64,000 bases of DNA from Derxia gummosa DSM 723 (GCF_000482785.1 NZ_AXWS01000008.1:434001-498000); one strand, 5' to 3'. Shown: positions 53,150 through 62,199, numbered from the stretch's first letter. Translations and numbers: made by a program. Notes: generated from the sequence alone by a model not told the origin.

Positions 53150-53971
53150 TTGAGCGCTGATCCATCCTCCCTGTCCGAACTCTCCCGCCTGTCGCGTCCG
53201 CAGGCGTTGAGCGAGGAAATCTCGGCCCGGCTCGCCAGCCGCATCGCCGCCGGCGAGTTCGCGCCCGGCGACCGCCTGCCCACCGAAAAGACGCTGGCCG
53301 AAGCCTTCGGCGTGAGCCGGCCGGTGGTGCGCGAGGCGATCGCGCGGCTGCGCACCGACGGCCTGGTCGAGACGCGCCAGGGTGCGGGCGCCTTTGTCGC
53401 GGCGGCCTCGCGCAAGCCCCGGCTGCGCTTCGAGCCGGCCGCCACCGCGCCCCTCGCGGGCAAGGCTGCCGGCGCGGCCGCGTCAGCCGATGCCGACGCC
53501 GCCGCCCTGCGCGAAATCTTCGAGCTGCGCGCGATGCTCGAACCCGTCGTTGCCGGCCTCGCGGCGCGGCGCGCCGAGGCCGGCCATCTCGCCACGCTCA
53601 AGTCCAGCCTCGACGAGATGGACGCCGCCCTCGCCACCGGCCGCAACGCCGCCCGCGCCGACGACGCCTTCCACAACGCGCTCGCCGCCGCCACCGGCAA
53701 CCGGCATGTGATGCAGCTCATGGACTTTCTCGGCGCCCATTTCTCGGGCACGCGCGAGGTGGCCTGGCGCGTCGAAGGCGAGGGCGCGCCCTACTCGGCC
53801 GAGGCCCAGGCCGAGCATCACGCGCTCTACGACGCCGTGGCCGCCGGTGCCGCCGACGCGGCCCGCGACCGTTCGCTCGCCCATGTGCGCGGCGTGGCGG
53901 CGCGCGCCGGCATCACGCTGCCCGCCGACCTCGGCGACTTCCCGCTTTCCCCTTCCGGAGACCATCCATGA
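53150..53971 (+). CDS. GntR/FadR-family regulator (GlcC-like)
   Basis: The N-terminal winged helix reads SEEISARLASRIAAGEFAPG, DRLPTEKTLAEAFGVSRPVV, REAIARLRTDGLVETRQGAG. A linker and an FCD-type ligand-binding domain follow (FELRAMLEPVVAGLAARR; a late helix with EAQAEHHALYDAV and the metal-binding histidines). FCD regulators next to glcDEF respond to glycolate or another hydroxy acid. The start is a TTG at 53150 with AGGTCA just ahead; no in-frame ATG or GTG serves better. The stop overlaps glcD by ATGA, so it is in the operon it probably controls. Confidence 0.85.
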   Translation: MSADPSSLSELSRLSRPQALSEEISARLASRIAAGEFAPGDRLPTEKTLAEAFGVSRPVVREAIARLRTDGLVETRQGAGAFVAAASRKPRLRFEPAATAPLAGKAAGAAASADADAAALREIFELRAMLEPVVAGLAARRAEAGHLATLKSSLDEMDAALATGRNAARADDAFHNALAAATGNRHVMQLMDFLGAHFSGTREVAWRVEGEGAPYSAEAQAEHHALYDAVAAGAADAARDRSLAHVRGVAARAGITLPADLGDFPLSPSGDHP

Positions 53972-55521
53972 GCCAGCTCGCCAGCCCGGGACCGGGCGGC
54001 CTGCAAGCCCTTGCAGGCCAGGCCGCGCGTCCGGGCGCCGACGACGGCGCCTATGCCCGTCCGCAACCCGTCGGCCACGGCGGCGGCGCGATCCCGACCT
54101 TCGACATCGACCGCGTCGCCGCGCGCCTGCGCACGGTGCTGCCGGCCTCGGCCATCCACAGCGATGCCGAATCCCTGCGCCCCTGGGAATGCGACGGCAT
54201 GACCGCGATCCGCCAGCTCCCGCAGCTGGTCGTGCTGCCGGCCACCGAGGACGAAGTGCGCGCCGTGCTTGCCGTCTGCCGCGAGTTGCGCGTGCCCGTC
54301 GTGCCGCGCGGCGCGGCCACCGGCCTGTCGGGCGGCGCGACGCCGCATGCGACCGGCGTGGTGATGAGCCTGGCGCGCCTCAACCGCATCGTGAAGATCG
54401 ACCCGGTCGCGCGGCTCGCGGTGGTGCAGCCCGGCGTGCGCAACCTCGCGGTGAGCGAGGCCGCCGCGCCGTTCAACCTCTACTACGCGCCCGATCCGTC
54501 ATCGCAGATCGCCTGCACCATCGGCGGCAACGTGAGCGAAAACTCCGGCGGCGTGCACTGCCTCAAGTACGGCCTCACGGTGAACAACGTGCTCGGCGTG
54601 CGCGGCATCACGATGGAGGGTGAGAGCGTTTGCATCGGCGGCGCCGCGCTCGACGCGCCGGGGCTCGACCTGCTCGCGGTGCTCAATGGCTCGGAAGGCA
54701 ACTTCATGGTCATCACCGAGGTGACGGTGAGGCTCGTGCCCAAGCCGCAGCTCGCGCGCGTGGTGCTCGCGAGCTTCGATGACGTGACCAAGGCCGGGGA
54801 CGCGGTGGCCGCGATCATCGCCGCCGGCATCATCCCGGCCGGCCTGGAGATGATGGACAAGCCCGCCACCTGCGCGGTCGAGCCCTTCGTCAAGGCCGGC
54901 TACGACATGAACGCCGAAGCCATCCTGCTGTGCGAATCCGACGGCACGCCCGACGAGGTGGCCGAGGAGATCGAGCACATGGAGCGGGTGCTGCGCGCCG
55001 CTGGCGCCACGCGCTGCCAGGTGAGCCGCGACGAGGCCGAGCGGCTGCGCTTCTGGGCCGGACGCAAGGCGGCCTTTCCGGCGGTGGGCCGCATCTCGCC
55101 CGACTACCTGTGCATGGACGGCACCATCCCGCGCAAGCAGCTCGCGACGATGCTGCTCGCCATCGTCGAGATGGAGAAGAAGCACGGCCTGCGCTGCGCC
55201 AACGTCTTCCACGCCGGCGACGGCAATCTGCATCCGCTGATCATGTACGACGCCAACCAGCCCGGCGAGCTGCAACGCGCGCTCGCCTTCGGCGCCGACA
55301 TCCTGCGGCTGAGCGTCGCGCTCGGCGGCAGCATCACCGGCGAGCACGGCGTGGGCGTCGAGAAGATCGACGAGATGTGCGCCCAGTTCACGCCGGACGA
55401 GATCGCGGCCTTCCACGGCGTCAAAGCCGCATTCGATCCACAGCTTCTGCTCAACCCGGGCAAGACGGTGCCGACCATCGCCCGCTGCCGCGAATATCGC
55501 CTCACCGGCGGAAAGCACTGA
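53968..55521 (+). CDS. glcD: Glycolate oxidase FAD-linked subunit GlcD
   Basis: GlcD is the flavin-containing catalytic subunit that oxidises glycolate (and often D-lactate) to glyoxylate. The 517-residue protein has the FAD-PCMH domain: VVLPATEDEVRAVLAVCREL, VVPRGAATGLSGGATP, PDPSSQIACTIGGNVSENSGG. The C-terminal cap follows with NVFHAGDGNLHPLIMYD and GSITGEHGVGVEK. The N-terminus has about 40 extra residues containing a LQALA stretch. It is followed immediately by glcE (1-base gap), and electrons pass through GlcE and GlcF to quinone. Confidence 0.95.
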   Translation: MSQLASPGPGGLQALAGQAARPGADDGAYARPQPVGHGGGAIPTFDIDRVAARLRTVLPASAIHSDAESLRPWECDGMTAIRQLPQLVVLPATEDEVRAVLAVCRELRVPVVPRGAATGLSGGATPHATGVVMSLARLNRIVKIDPVARLAVVQPGVRNLAVSEAAAPFNLYYAPDPSSQIACTIGGNVSENSGGVHCLKYGLTVNNVLGVRGITMEGESVCIGGAALDAPGLDLLAVLNGSEGNFMVITEVTVRLVPKPQLARVVLASFDDVTKAGDAVAAIIAAGIIPAGLEMMDKPATCAVEPFVKAGYDMNAEAILLCESDGTPDEVAEEIEHMERVLRAAGATRCQVSRDEAERLRFWAGRKAAFPAVGRISPDYLCMDGTIPRKQLATMLLAIVEMEKKHGLRCANVFHAGDGNLHPLIMYDANQPGELQRALAFGADILRLSVALGGSITGEHGVGVEKIDEMCAQFTPDEIAAFHGVKAAFDPQLLLNPGKTVPTIARCREYRLTGGKH

Positions 55522-55522
55522 C

Positions 55523-56740
55523 ATGGACGCGATCGATCCGATCATCGAAGGCTGGCGCGCGCGCGTGCTCGACGCCGGCAGGACGGGCAGGGCGCTGGTG
55601 CTGCGCGGTGGCGGCAGCAAGGACTTCTACGGCGGCGTGCCGGTGGCGGATGCGCGGGGCGCAGGCCAGTCGGGCGCGTCCGCTGAGGCCGACCTGCTCG
55701 ACACACGCCTGTACGCCGGCGTCGTCGCCTACGAGCCGACCGAGCTTTACGTCACCGCGCGCTGCGGCACGCCGCTGGCCGAACTCGAAGCGCTGCTGGG
55801 CGAGAAGGGCCAGATGTTCGCCTTCGAGCCGCCGCATTTCGGCGCGGGCGCGACCGTGGGCGGCATGTTCGCGGCGGGGCTGAGCGGGCCGCGTCGGCCC
55901 TCCGCCGGCGCGCTGCGCGATTACGTGCTCGGGCTCAGGCTGCTCGACGGCCAGGGCCGGCTGCTGAACTTCGGCGGGCAGGTGATGAAGAACGTCGCGG
56001 GCTATGACGTGTCGCGCATGCTCGCGGGCAGCCTCGGCGTGCTGGGCATCGTCACCGAGGTCACGCTCAAGCTGCTGCCCCGGCCGGTGGAGGAAGCCAC
56101 GCTGCGCTTCGAGCTGGGCGAGGACGCGGCGCTCGCGGTGCTCAACCGCTGGGGCGGCCAGCCGCTGCCGATCAGCGCGAGCGCCTGGGAGGGCGGCGTG
56201 CTGACAGTGCGGCTGTCGGGCCAGCGCGCGGCCGTGCGCGCGGCGCGCGAACAGCTCGGCGGCGAGCGCGTCGATGATGCCGACGCCTTCTGGGCCGCGC
56301 TGCGCGAGCAGACCGCGCCGTTCTTCCGGCCGCTTGCGGCGGGCGAGGCGCTGTGGCGCCTGAGCCTGCCGACGACGGCGCCGGCGTTCCGCGCGGGCGG
56401 CGCGGCCGTGGCGGCGAGCGCGGCCGGCACGGCCTCGGACGCCGGCCTCCTGCCGCTGCCGCCCGCTGCGTTGCAAGCCCTTGCAAGCGCACCGCAGCTC
56501 GTCGAATGGGGCGGCGGCCAGCGCTGGCTGCACGCCCCCGCCGAAGCCGGCCCGGCCCTGCGCGCGGCGGCCTCGGCGCTCGGCGGCCACGCCACGCTGT
56601 TCCGCGGTACCGACGCCGCGCGCGCCGCCGGCGTCTTCACCCATCCCGGTGCCGCGCTCATGCGCGTCCACGCCGGCCTGAAGGCCGAATTCGATCCGGC
56701 GCGCGTGTTCAACCGTGCCCGACTCTTCCCGGAGCTTTGA
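55523..56740 (+). CDS. glcE: Glycolate oxidase FAD-binding subunit GlcE
   Basis: The 405-residue protein has an FAD-PCMH-type domain like GlcD but shorter: VLRGGGSKDFYGG, YEPTELYVTARCGTPLAELE, PPHFGAGATVGGMFAAGLSG and GQVMKNVAGYDVSRML. Those phrases identify GlcE. The C-terminal half is variable, with an Ala-rich insert (about 290-330) containing another LQALA segment. It is required together with GlcD and GlcF for glycolate dehydrogenase activity at the inner membrane. One base separates it from glcF on either side of the stop and start (TGAGATG). Confidence 0.93.
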   Translation: MDAIDPIIEGWRARVLDAGRTGRALVLRGGGSKDFYGGVPVADARGAGQSGASAEADLLDTRLYAGVVAYEPTELYVTARCGTPLAELEALLGEKGQMFAFEPPHFGAGATVGGMFAAGLSGPRRPSAGALRDYVLGLRLLDGQGRLLNFGGQVMKNVAGYDVSRMLAGSLGVLGIVTEVTLKLLPRPVEEATLRFELGEDAALAVLNRWGGQPLPISASAWEGGVLTVRLSGQRAAVRAAREQLGGERVDDADAFWAALREQTAPFFRPLAAGEALWRLSLPTTAPAFRAGGAAVAASAAGTASDAGLLPLPPAALQALASAPQLVEWGGGQRWLHAPAEAGPALRAAASALGGHATLFRGTDAARAAGVFTHPGAALMRVHAGLKAEFDPARVFNRARLFPEL

Positions 56741-56741
56741 G

Positions 56742-58076
56742 ATGCAGACCGACCTCGCCCCGCGCTGGCGCGACACCGACACCGGCCGCGAAGCCGAGCG
56801 CGTGCTGCGCGCCTGCGTGCACTGCGGCTTCTGCACCGCTACCTGCCCCACCTACCAGACCCTCGGCGACGAGCTCGACGGCCCGCGCGGGCGCATCTAT
56901 CTCATCAAGGCCGTGCTCGAAGGCAAGGCGCCGACCGAGGCCACGCGCGACCACCTCGACCGCTGCCTCACCTGCCGCGCCTGCGAAACCACCTGCCCGT
57001 CGGGCGTCGAGTACCACAAGCTCGTCGACATCGGCCGCGCCGTGGTCGAGGCCGAAGTGCCGCGTCCGCTCGGTCAGCGCCTCGTGCGCAAGGCGCTCGG
57101 CTGGGGCCTGAGCGACCCCGGCCGCTTCGGCGCCGGTCTCGCGCTCGGCCGGCTTGCGAAGCCGCTGCTGCCCGCCCGCCTCGCCGACAAGATTCCCGCC
57201 GACGTGCCCGCCGCCGGCGCATGGCCCCCGCTGCGCCATGCGCGCCGCATGCTCGCGCTCGCGGGCTGCGTGCAGCCGGTGCTCGGGCCGGACATCAACG
57301 CCGCCGCAGCGCGACTGCTCGACCGGCTCGGCATCAGCCTCGAGGTCGCGCCCTCGGCCGGCTGCTGCGGCGCGCTCAAGTTCCACCTCAACGAGCAGGA
57401 CGCGGCGCTGGCGCAGATGCGCGCCAACATCGATGCCTGGTGGCCGGCGGTGCAGGCCGGTGTCGATGCCATCGTCATCACCGCCTCGGGTTGCGGCGCC
57501 CAGGTGAAGGATTACGGCCATCTGCTGCGCGGCGACGCGGCCTATGCCGAGAAGGCCGCGCGCATCAGCGAGCTGTGCCGCGATCCGGCCGAGGTGCTGC
57601 TGGCGGAACGGGCGGGGCTGTCGGCGCTGCTGAAGGCGGCGGGGCAAGGCGGCGCGGCGTCTGCCGGCTCGGGCGCCGGTGCCGGCGCGGTCGGGCCGTC
57701 GCCGGCAGCCTTCGGCGCGCCGGTCACGATCGACGGCCGGGACATCCGCCGCGTCGCCTTCCAGTCGCCGTGCACGCTGCAACACGGCCTGAAGGTGCGC
57801 GGCGTGGTCGAAAGCCTGCTTTCGGATGCGGGTTTCGAGCTGCTGCCGGTGGCCGAGGGCCATCTGTGCTGCGGCTCGGCGGGCACCTATTCGTTGCTCC
57901 AGCCGGAGATTTCGGTGGCGTTGCGCGAGCGCAAGCTCGGCAACCTGCAAGCCTGCGGGCCGGACGTGATCGCCAGCGCCAACCTCGGCTGCATGACGCA
58001 TCTCGGGCCGAAGGCTGGCGTGCCGGTGTTGCACTGGGTCAGCCTTCTCGATCAGCGTCTGGCCCGATCGGCTTGA
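56742..58076 (+). CDS. glcF: Glycolate oxidase iron-sulfur subunit GlcF
   Basis: The 444-residue protein carries two 4Fe-4S ferredoxin clusters (CVHCGFCTATCPTY near residue 26 and CLTCRACETTCPSG near 77). Two CCG domains follow (APSAGCCGALKFHLNEQD and EGHLCCGSAGTYS), as in all GlcF proteins. It transfers electrons from GlcD/E to the quinone pool. ATG 56742 immediately follows the glcE stop; a longer frame from 56715 would overlap glcE and is rejected. An Ala/Gly-rich insert at about 300-325 is unusual. It is the last gene of the operon. Confidence 0.95.
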   Translation: MQTDLAPRWRDTDTGREAERVLRACVHCGFCTATCPTYQTLGDELDGPRGRIYLIKAVLEGKAPTEATRDHLDRCLTCRACETTCPSGVEYHKLVDIGRAVVEAEVPRPLGQRLVRKALGWGLSDPGRFGAGLALGRLAKPLLPARLADKIPADVPAAGAWPPLRHARRMLALAGCVQPVLGPDINAAAARLLDRLGISLEVAPSAGCCGALKFHLNEQDAALAQMRANIDAWWPAVQAGVDAIVITASGCGAQVKDYGHLLRGDAAYAEKAARISELCRDPAEVLLAERAGLSALLKAAGQGGAASAGSGAGAGAVGPSPAAFGAPVTIDGRDIRRVAFQSPCTLQHGLKVRGVVESLLSDAGFELLPVAEGHLCCGSAGTYSLLQPEISVALRERKLGNLQACGPDVIASANLGCMTHLGPKAGVPVLHWVSLLDQRLARSA

Positions 58077-58121
58077 TGGACGGCGAGTCCGCAATCACGA
58101 GGCTCGGGACATGAGGACAGC

Positions 58122-58862
58122 GTGAACGACCAGCAACGGGAACTCGCCCATGAACTCGGGCGCCGGATATTTCTCGGGGAGATGTCGCTCTCTGGGGCCA
58201 GGCAGTCGTTGCTTGACAAGGCCGGTGTTCCGGCCAGTTCCGGCCAGGACATCTTGCGTTGGTACCGCGCCATGCGCGAGGGAACGACCCCGAAGCGGAA
58301 TCTGAGTCTTGGCGACTTCGACTACTTTGTGACGCGGATGGCGTCGGAATTGGGCGCGCAGGGGTTGGGGACCGCCTTGACGGCAATCCGGACCCACATC
58401 CGCTACCGGGAGGAGGTGAACAAGATCGCGCAACCGGGCTTGCGTCGGCTGCACGACCGGCATGCGAAGACTCTTCGTGAGATGGAGGCACGGCGTGATC
58501 CGCAATCCTTGTCTGCCTTCCTCGCGATCCGGTCCGATGACGAGGCGCGCGCGATGCGCTTGCCCATCGAGGAGCTGCGGCGTCGGATCGCCGCGGCGGA
58601 TCCGTTGCCCCGGAAAGTGCTGGTGACGACCGAGGTGTTCCAGCGCGATCCTCATGTGGTCGCGCAGGTGTTGCTGAAGGCGGCCGGCCATTGCCACCGC
58701 TGCGGTCATGCGGCCCCGTTCACACGGCGTGATGGCTCCCCTTACCTGGAGGTTCACCATCTTGTTCCGCTATCGGAAGGTGGGCAGGACACCGTCGAGA
58801 ACACGGTCGCGCTGTGCCCCAACTGCCACCGCCAGCAGCATCACGGGACACGCGATCTCTAG
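58122..58862 (+). CDS. HNH endonuclease (McrA-like) with unfamiliar N-terminal domain
   Basis: The C-terminal 65 residues form a clear HNH nuclease: CHRCGHAAPFTRRDGSPYLE (zinc cysteines), then VHHLVPLSEGGQDTVENTVA and LCPNCHRQQHH. This is the layout of McrA-type restriction enzymes and other DNA-cutting HNH proteins. The first 170 residues are helical and charged, without recognised domain; they presumably recognise DNA or partner proteins. The GTG at 58122 follows AGGA. Codon use is less GC-biased than the neighbouring glc genes, which suggests acquisition. No methyltransferase is next to it. Confidence 0.82.
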   Translation: MNDQQRELAHELGRRIFLGEMSLSGARQSLLDKAGVPASSGQDILRWYRAMREGTTPKRNLSLGDFDYFVTRMASELGAQGLGTALTAIRTHIRYREEVNKIAQPGLRRLHDRHAKTLREMEARRDPQSLSAFLAIRSDDEARAMRLPIEELRRRIAAADPLPRKVLVTTEVFQRDPHVVAQVLLKAAGHCHRCGHAAPFTRRDGSPYLEVHHLVPLSEGGQDTVENTVALCPNCHRQQHHGTRDL

Positions 58863-60117
58863 TGCCCCGGCGCGTCCGGGTCTCCGTCTGGCGGTGCTTG
58901 CGGCCGGCGCGCTGGTCGGCTGCATCCCCGCGCCCCACGGCGAGTACTACCGGCCCGACCATTCCGACCCGAGCGTCACCCGCGCCGGCGAGTACTGCCA
59001 TGGCGCCGCCGGCGCGCCGACGCGGCTCGCGATCACGGTCGCGGGCGACGTGCGGCTCGGCATCGAGGCTCGCGTCTCGTCCGATGCCGCCGCGCCCGGC
59101 CTCGACATCGTGCTGAGCGCGGTCGTGCCGGCCGGCCATGATCTGCGCTTCACCGCCGCCGGCTTTGACGCCGATGACGGCCAGGGCGACACCCGCCATC
59201 TCGCGCCCGTCGCCAGCGCGAGCGCCAGCCTCGATGTCGCCGCCGACGCGCCGATCGACCCGGCCATCCTGGCGCCGGTCGCGCCCGTGCCGGGCCGAGA
59301 CTTCCGCCTCGGCCTCTCGCACGCCTGGCAGTTCGGGGCCGACTGGCCGCCCTCGGTCTTCACGATGCGGCTGCCCGCCGTAACGCTGGACGCGCCTTCG
59401 CCTTCGCCTTCGCCTTCGCCTTCGCCTTCGCCCACGACCGCGACCGCGACCGCGACCGCGACCGGAGCGGCAGTCGCCGGCACGGTACCGGTCGTCGGTG
59501 CGGACGGCACCGCCCGCCAGCCCGCCCGCGACATCGCCGCCCGCGCCTGGCGGCGCCCCGACGGCAGCGCCAGCCCGCCGCGCCCCGGCCGTACCGTCGT
59601 CTGGATCACCGACGAATCCGAAGCCCGCCGGGCCGAGCGCGAGCAGCGCTGCCGCGCCGAGACGCCCGCGCGCCGCTGCGACCTCATCGCCGCCTACGAC
59701 GACGGCGGCTTCAGCCTCGCCGATGGCCCGCTCGCCTGGCAGGGCCGCTGGTGGCGTCACGACATCACCCGCGCCGACCCCGCACGCGGCGAACTGGCCC
59801 TGCGCCTCGACCGGCCGCTGCGCCTGCGGCTCGATCCGCCCGAACTCGTCTTCACCGGCGCCGACGGCGCGGTGTGGCGCCATCGCATCGAGAAACTTCG
59901 TCTCACCGTCGGGCAGGGTCTCGCCCTCGACACGCCGTTGCGCGGCGTCGGTGCCGAAGGGACGCGGCTGGGCGCGGTCGCGCGCCTGCCCGCCGGCCGC
60001 GCGCGCTGGACGATCACGCTGCCGCCTGTCGTCATCGACGGCCAGCCGCATCAAATCGCCCCCTTCGTGATCGAACGCCGCCGCTTCGACGGCGGTCTGC
60101 TGCCCTTCAACTGCTGA
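58861..60117 (+). CDS. Putative lipoprotein with hexanucleotide repeats, start unclear
   Basis: The frame encodes about 418 residues: a hydrophobic signal (LRLAVLAAGALVGCIPAPHG) with lipobox ALVGC, a beta-rich region, a Pro-Ser/Thr-Ala repeat tract, and a C-terminal beta domain ending in a cysteine. It looks like an outer-membrane or periplasmic lipoprotein of unknown role. No ATG, GTG or TTG lies between the HNH stop and the signal, except a GTG at 58894 inside the hydrophobic core. The frame is open upstream inside the HNH gene to 58708. The original 5' end may have been lost when the HNH gene arrived. Confidence 0.6.
   Translation, partial: SAPARPGLRLAVLAAGALVGCIPAPHGEYYRPDHSDPSVTRAGEYCHGAAGAPTRLAITVAGDVRLGIEARVSSDAAAPGLDIVLSAVVPAGHDLRFTAAGFDADDGQGDTRHLAPVASASASLDVAADAPIDPAILAPVAPVPGRDFRLGLSHAWQFGADWPPSVFTMRLPAVTLDAPSPSPSPSPSPSPTTATATATATGAAVAGTVPVVGADGTARQPARDIAARAWRRPDGSASPPRPGRTVVWITDESEARRAEREQRCRAETPARRCDLIAAYDDGGFSLADGPLAWQGRWWRHDITRADPARGELALRLDRPLRLRLDPPELVFTGADGAVWRHRIEKLRLTVGQGLALDTPLRGVGAEGTRLGAVARLPAGRARWTITLPPVVIDGQPHQIAPFVIERRRFDGGLLPFNC
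59395..59460 (+). repeat. Two adjacent hexanucleotide tracts: (CCTTCG)6 and (ACCGCG)4
   Basis: Six perfect CCTTCG units (59395-59430) encode alternating Ser-Pro, and four ACCGCG units (59437-59460) encode alternating Thr-Ala, in the linker of the lipoprotein. Copy-number slippage would change linker length without shifting the frame. Confidence 0.9.
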
Positions 60118-60256
60118 GGCGTTTGCGTGCGCTAGCACCGTCCGCGCCGCGTTGCCGACCGCCTGACCAAAACGTCCTGCCGGACGAGCGGCAACCCCCG
60201 CGAAGTGTCGGCTAACGTCCTTTCCAGACGACCAATCACTAGAAAGGATGACCGGG
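60118..60256. other. Short intergenic gap
   Basis: This 139-bp gap presumably holds the promoter of the FAH-family gene. AGAAAGGA at 60241-60248 is its ribosome binding site. No hairpin with a T-run is seen. Confidence 0.4.
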
Positions 60257-61117
60257 ATGAAACTGCTGCGCTTCGGCCCGCCGGGGGAGGAACGCCCCGG
60301 CCTGCTCGACCGCGATGGCGTCATGCGCGACCTGTCCTCGGTCGTGGGCGACATTGCCGGCGCGGCGCTGTCGCCGTCGGGACTGGCGCGGATCGCGGGC
60401 ATCGACACCTCGCATCTGCCGCTCGTACCCGCCGACGCGAGGCTCGGGCCGCCGGTAGCCGGTGTGGGCAAGTTCATCGGCATCGGACTGAACTATTCGG
60501 ACCATGCGCGCGAATCCGGCATGGCCGAGCCGAAGGAGCCGATCGTCTTCATGAAGGCGGTGAGCTGCATCGGCGGTCCCGACGACGACGTGATCGTCCC
60601 GCGTGGCTCGACCCGGCTCGACTGGGAGGTGGAGCTGGGCGTGGTGATCGGCAGCCGCGCGCAGTACGTCGCGCCCGAGGCGGCGCTCGGCCATGTGGCC
60701 GGCTATGTGCTCGTCAACGACGTGTCGGAACGCGCCTTCCAGCTCGACCGGGGTGGCTTGTGGGACAAGGGCAAGGGCTGCGACAGCTTCGGCCCGATCG
60801 GCCCCTGGCTCGTCACGCGCGACGAGCTGCCCGATCCGCAGGCGCTCGACCTCTGGCTCGACGTGAACGGCCGGCGCATGCAGTCGGGCAGCACGCGCGA
60901 CATGATCTTCGGCGTGGCCGAACTCGTGAGCTACGTGAGCCAGTTCATGACCCTGCTGCCCGGCGACGTGATCGCCACCGGCACGCCGGCCGGCGTCGGC
61001 ATGGGCCGCCAGCCGCCGCAATACCTGCGCCCCGGCGACGAGATCCGCCTGGGCATCGGCGGCCTCGGCGAGCAGCGCCAGATCGTGGTGACGGCGGGCG
61101 CGGCGCGCCAGCCCTGA
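60257..61117 (+). CDS. Fumarylacetoacetate hydrolase (FAH) family protein
   Basis: The 286-residue protein has an N-terminal small domain and the FAH catalytic domain: KFIGIGLNYSDHARESGM, EPIVFMKAVSCIGGPDD, DWEVELGVVIG (metal-binding Glu residues), GYVLVNDVSERAFQ, KGCDSFGPIGPWLVTRDE and GDVIATGTPAGVGMG. Members cleave or isomerise C-C bonds of acylpyruvates, fumarylpyruvate or homoprotocatechuate intermediates with Mg2+ or Mn2+. The substrate cannot be given. ATG 60257 is preferred over 60248 because the AGGA ribosome site overlaps the latter. It appears monocistronic and convergent with the sulfatase unit. Confidence 0.85.
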   Translation: MKLLRFGPPGEERPGLLDRDGVMRDLSSVVGDIAGAALSPSGLARIAGIDTSHLPLVPADARLGPPVAGVGKFIGIGLNYSDHARESGMAEPKEPIVFMKAVSCIGGPDDDVIVPRGSTRLDWEVELGVVIGSRAQYVAPEAALGHVAGYVLVNDVSERAFQLDRGGLWDKGKGCDSFGPIGPWLVTRDELPDPQALDLWLDVNGRRMQSGSTRDMIFGVAELVSYVSQFMTLLPGDVIATGTPAGVGMGRQPPQYLRPGDEIRLGIGGLGEQRQIVVTAGAARQP

Positions 61118-61135
61118 GCGCGAAGGCGGCGCGCC

Positions 61136-62194
61136 TCAGTCCGTCACGACGGTGCGGAAGCCGACATGCGAGGTCGCCAGCCCCGTCTCCAGCGGCTGGC
61201 GCGAGGCCGGCCGGTAGCGCACGCAGAAGTCGGGCGAGCACAGGAAGGAGCCGCCCTTCATGACCGTGGCGCGGCCCTCGGGCGCGCGACCGTCGGGCCG
61301 AACCGCGTCGGGATCGTCGGCGGCGTGGTCGCCGGTCCAGCCGTCGCGCGTCAGCTCCCACACGTTGCCGACCATGTCGCTCAGGCCGTAGCCGTTGGCC
61401 GCGAAGCAGCCCGCCGGCGCCGTGCCGCGCCAGCCGTCGGCGCCCCGGTCGCGGTCGGGAAAGCTGCCCTGCCAGGTGTTGGCGGTGCGCCGCAGCAGGC
61501 GCTGGAACTCGGCGGTATTGCCCTCGAAGGCATTGGCCAGCCGCGCCGCGCGGCCGGTCAGGCCGCCGAGCGCCGCGTACTCCCATTGCGCCTCGGTCGG
61601 CAGCCGGCGGCCGAGCCAGCGCGCATAGGCCTCGGCGTCGGCTAGGCTTACCTGCACCACCGGATGCGCCGCCTTGCCGGCGATGCCGCTGCCCGGCCCT
61701 TGCGGGTGGCGCCAGTCGGCGCCGCGCACCTGCTTCCACCAGCCGTAGGGCACGACCGCCTCGCCGGGCCGGGGTGCCACGAACACCGCCGACGCGCCCG
61801 CGCGCTCGGCCTCTGTGATGTAGCCCGTCGCGCGCACGAAGGCCGCGAACTGCGCGTTCGTGACCTCGTGCTCGTCGATGAGGAAGGCCGGCAGCGCCAC
61901 CTCGCGCCCGCCGCGCTCCTCGGCATAGCCGGCGTCGGCGCCGGGCACGAAGCGGCCGACGGGCACCGGCTTCATGCCGGCGCGGTTGGGCGCGGCCTCG
62001 CTGCCGGGGCCGAAGCCGGCGGGCAGGCCCGAGCCGGCGCGGCAGGCGGGCGCCGCGCTGGCACTGGCACTGGCACTGGCACTGGCGCCGCGCCCGTCGC
62101 CCGGCGGCGCCGGCGTGAAAGCGCTTGCAGCCCCCGCGCCGAGGGCCGCGCCGGCCAGCAGTATCCGCGCGGCCCGTCCCGGCCAGCCGCGCAT
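61136..62194 (-). CDS. Formylglycine-generating enzyme family protein (sulfatase-modifying factor)
   Basis: The enzyme converts a sulfatase active-site cysteine to formylglycine. The 352-residue protein has an export signal (ILLAGAALGAGAASAF), a Ser-Ala repeat, and the FGE-sulfatase domain: VALPAFLIDEHEVTNAQFAA, RRLPTEAQWEYAALGG, NGYGLSDMVGNVWELTRDGW. KGGSFLCSPDFCVRYRPASR carries Cys319 and Cys324, spaced as the catalytic pair of FGE. Both catalytic cysteines are thus present. It lies 5 bp after the sulfatase gene. Export is unusual, because maturation normally occurs on unfolded protein; it may act in the periplasm. Confidence 0.88.
   Translation of the reverse strand: MRGWPGRAARILLAGAALGAGAASAFTPAPPGDGRGASASASASASAAPACRAGSGLPAGFGPGSEAAPNRAGMKPVPVGRFVPGADAGYAEERGGREVALPAFLIDEHEVTNAQFAAFVRATGYITEAERAGASAVFVAPRPGEAVVPYGWWKQVRGADWRHPQGPGSGIAGKAAHPVVQVSLADAEAYARWLGRRLPTEAQWEYAALGGLTGRAARLANAFEGNTAEFQRLLRRTANTWQGSFPDRDRGADGWRGTAPAGCFAANGYGLSDMVGNVWELTRDGWTGDHAADDPDAVRPDGRAPEGRATVMKGGSFLCSPDFCVRYRPASRQPLETGLATSHVGFRTVVTD
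62058..62092 (-). repeat. Hexanucleotide tract (CTGGCA)5
   Basis: Five perfect units plus a partial one lie in the N-terminal linker of the formylglycine-generating enzyme gene and encode alternating Ala-Ser after the signal peptide. Like the tract at 59395, slippage would leave the frame unchanged. Confidence 0.88.
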
Positions 62195-62199
62195 CGCCC

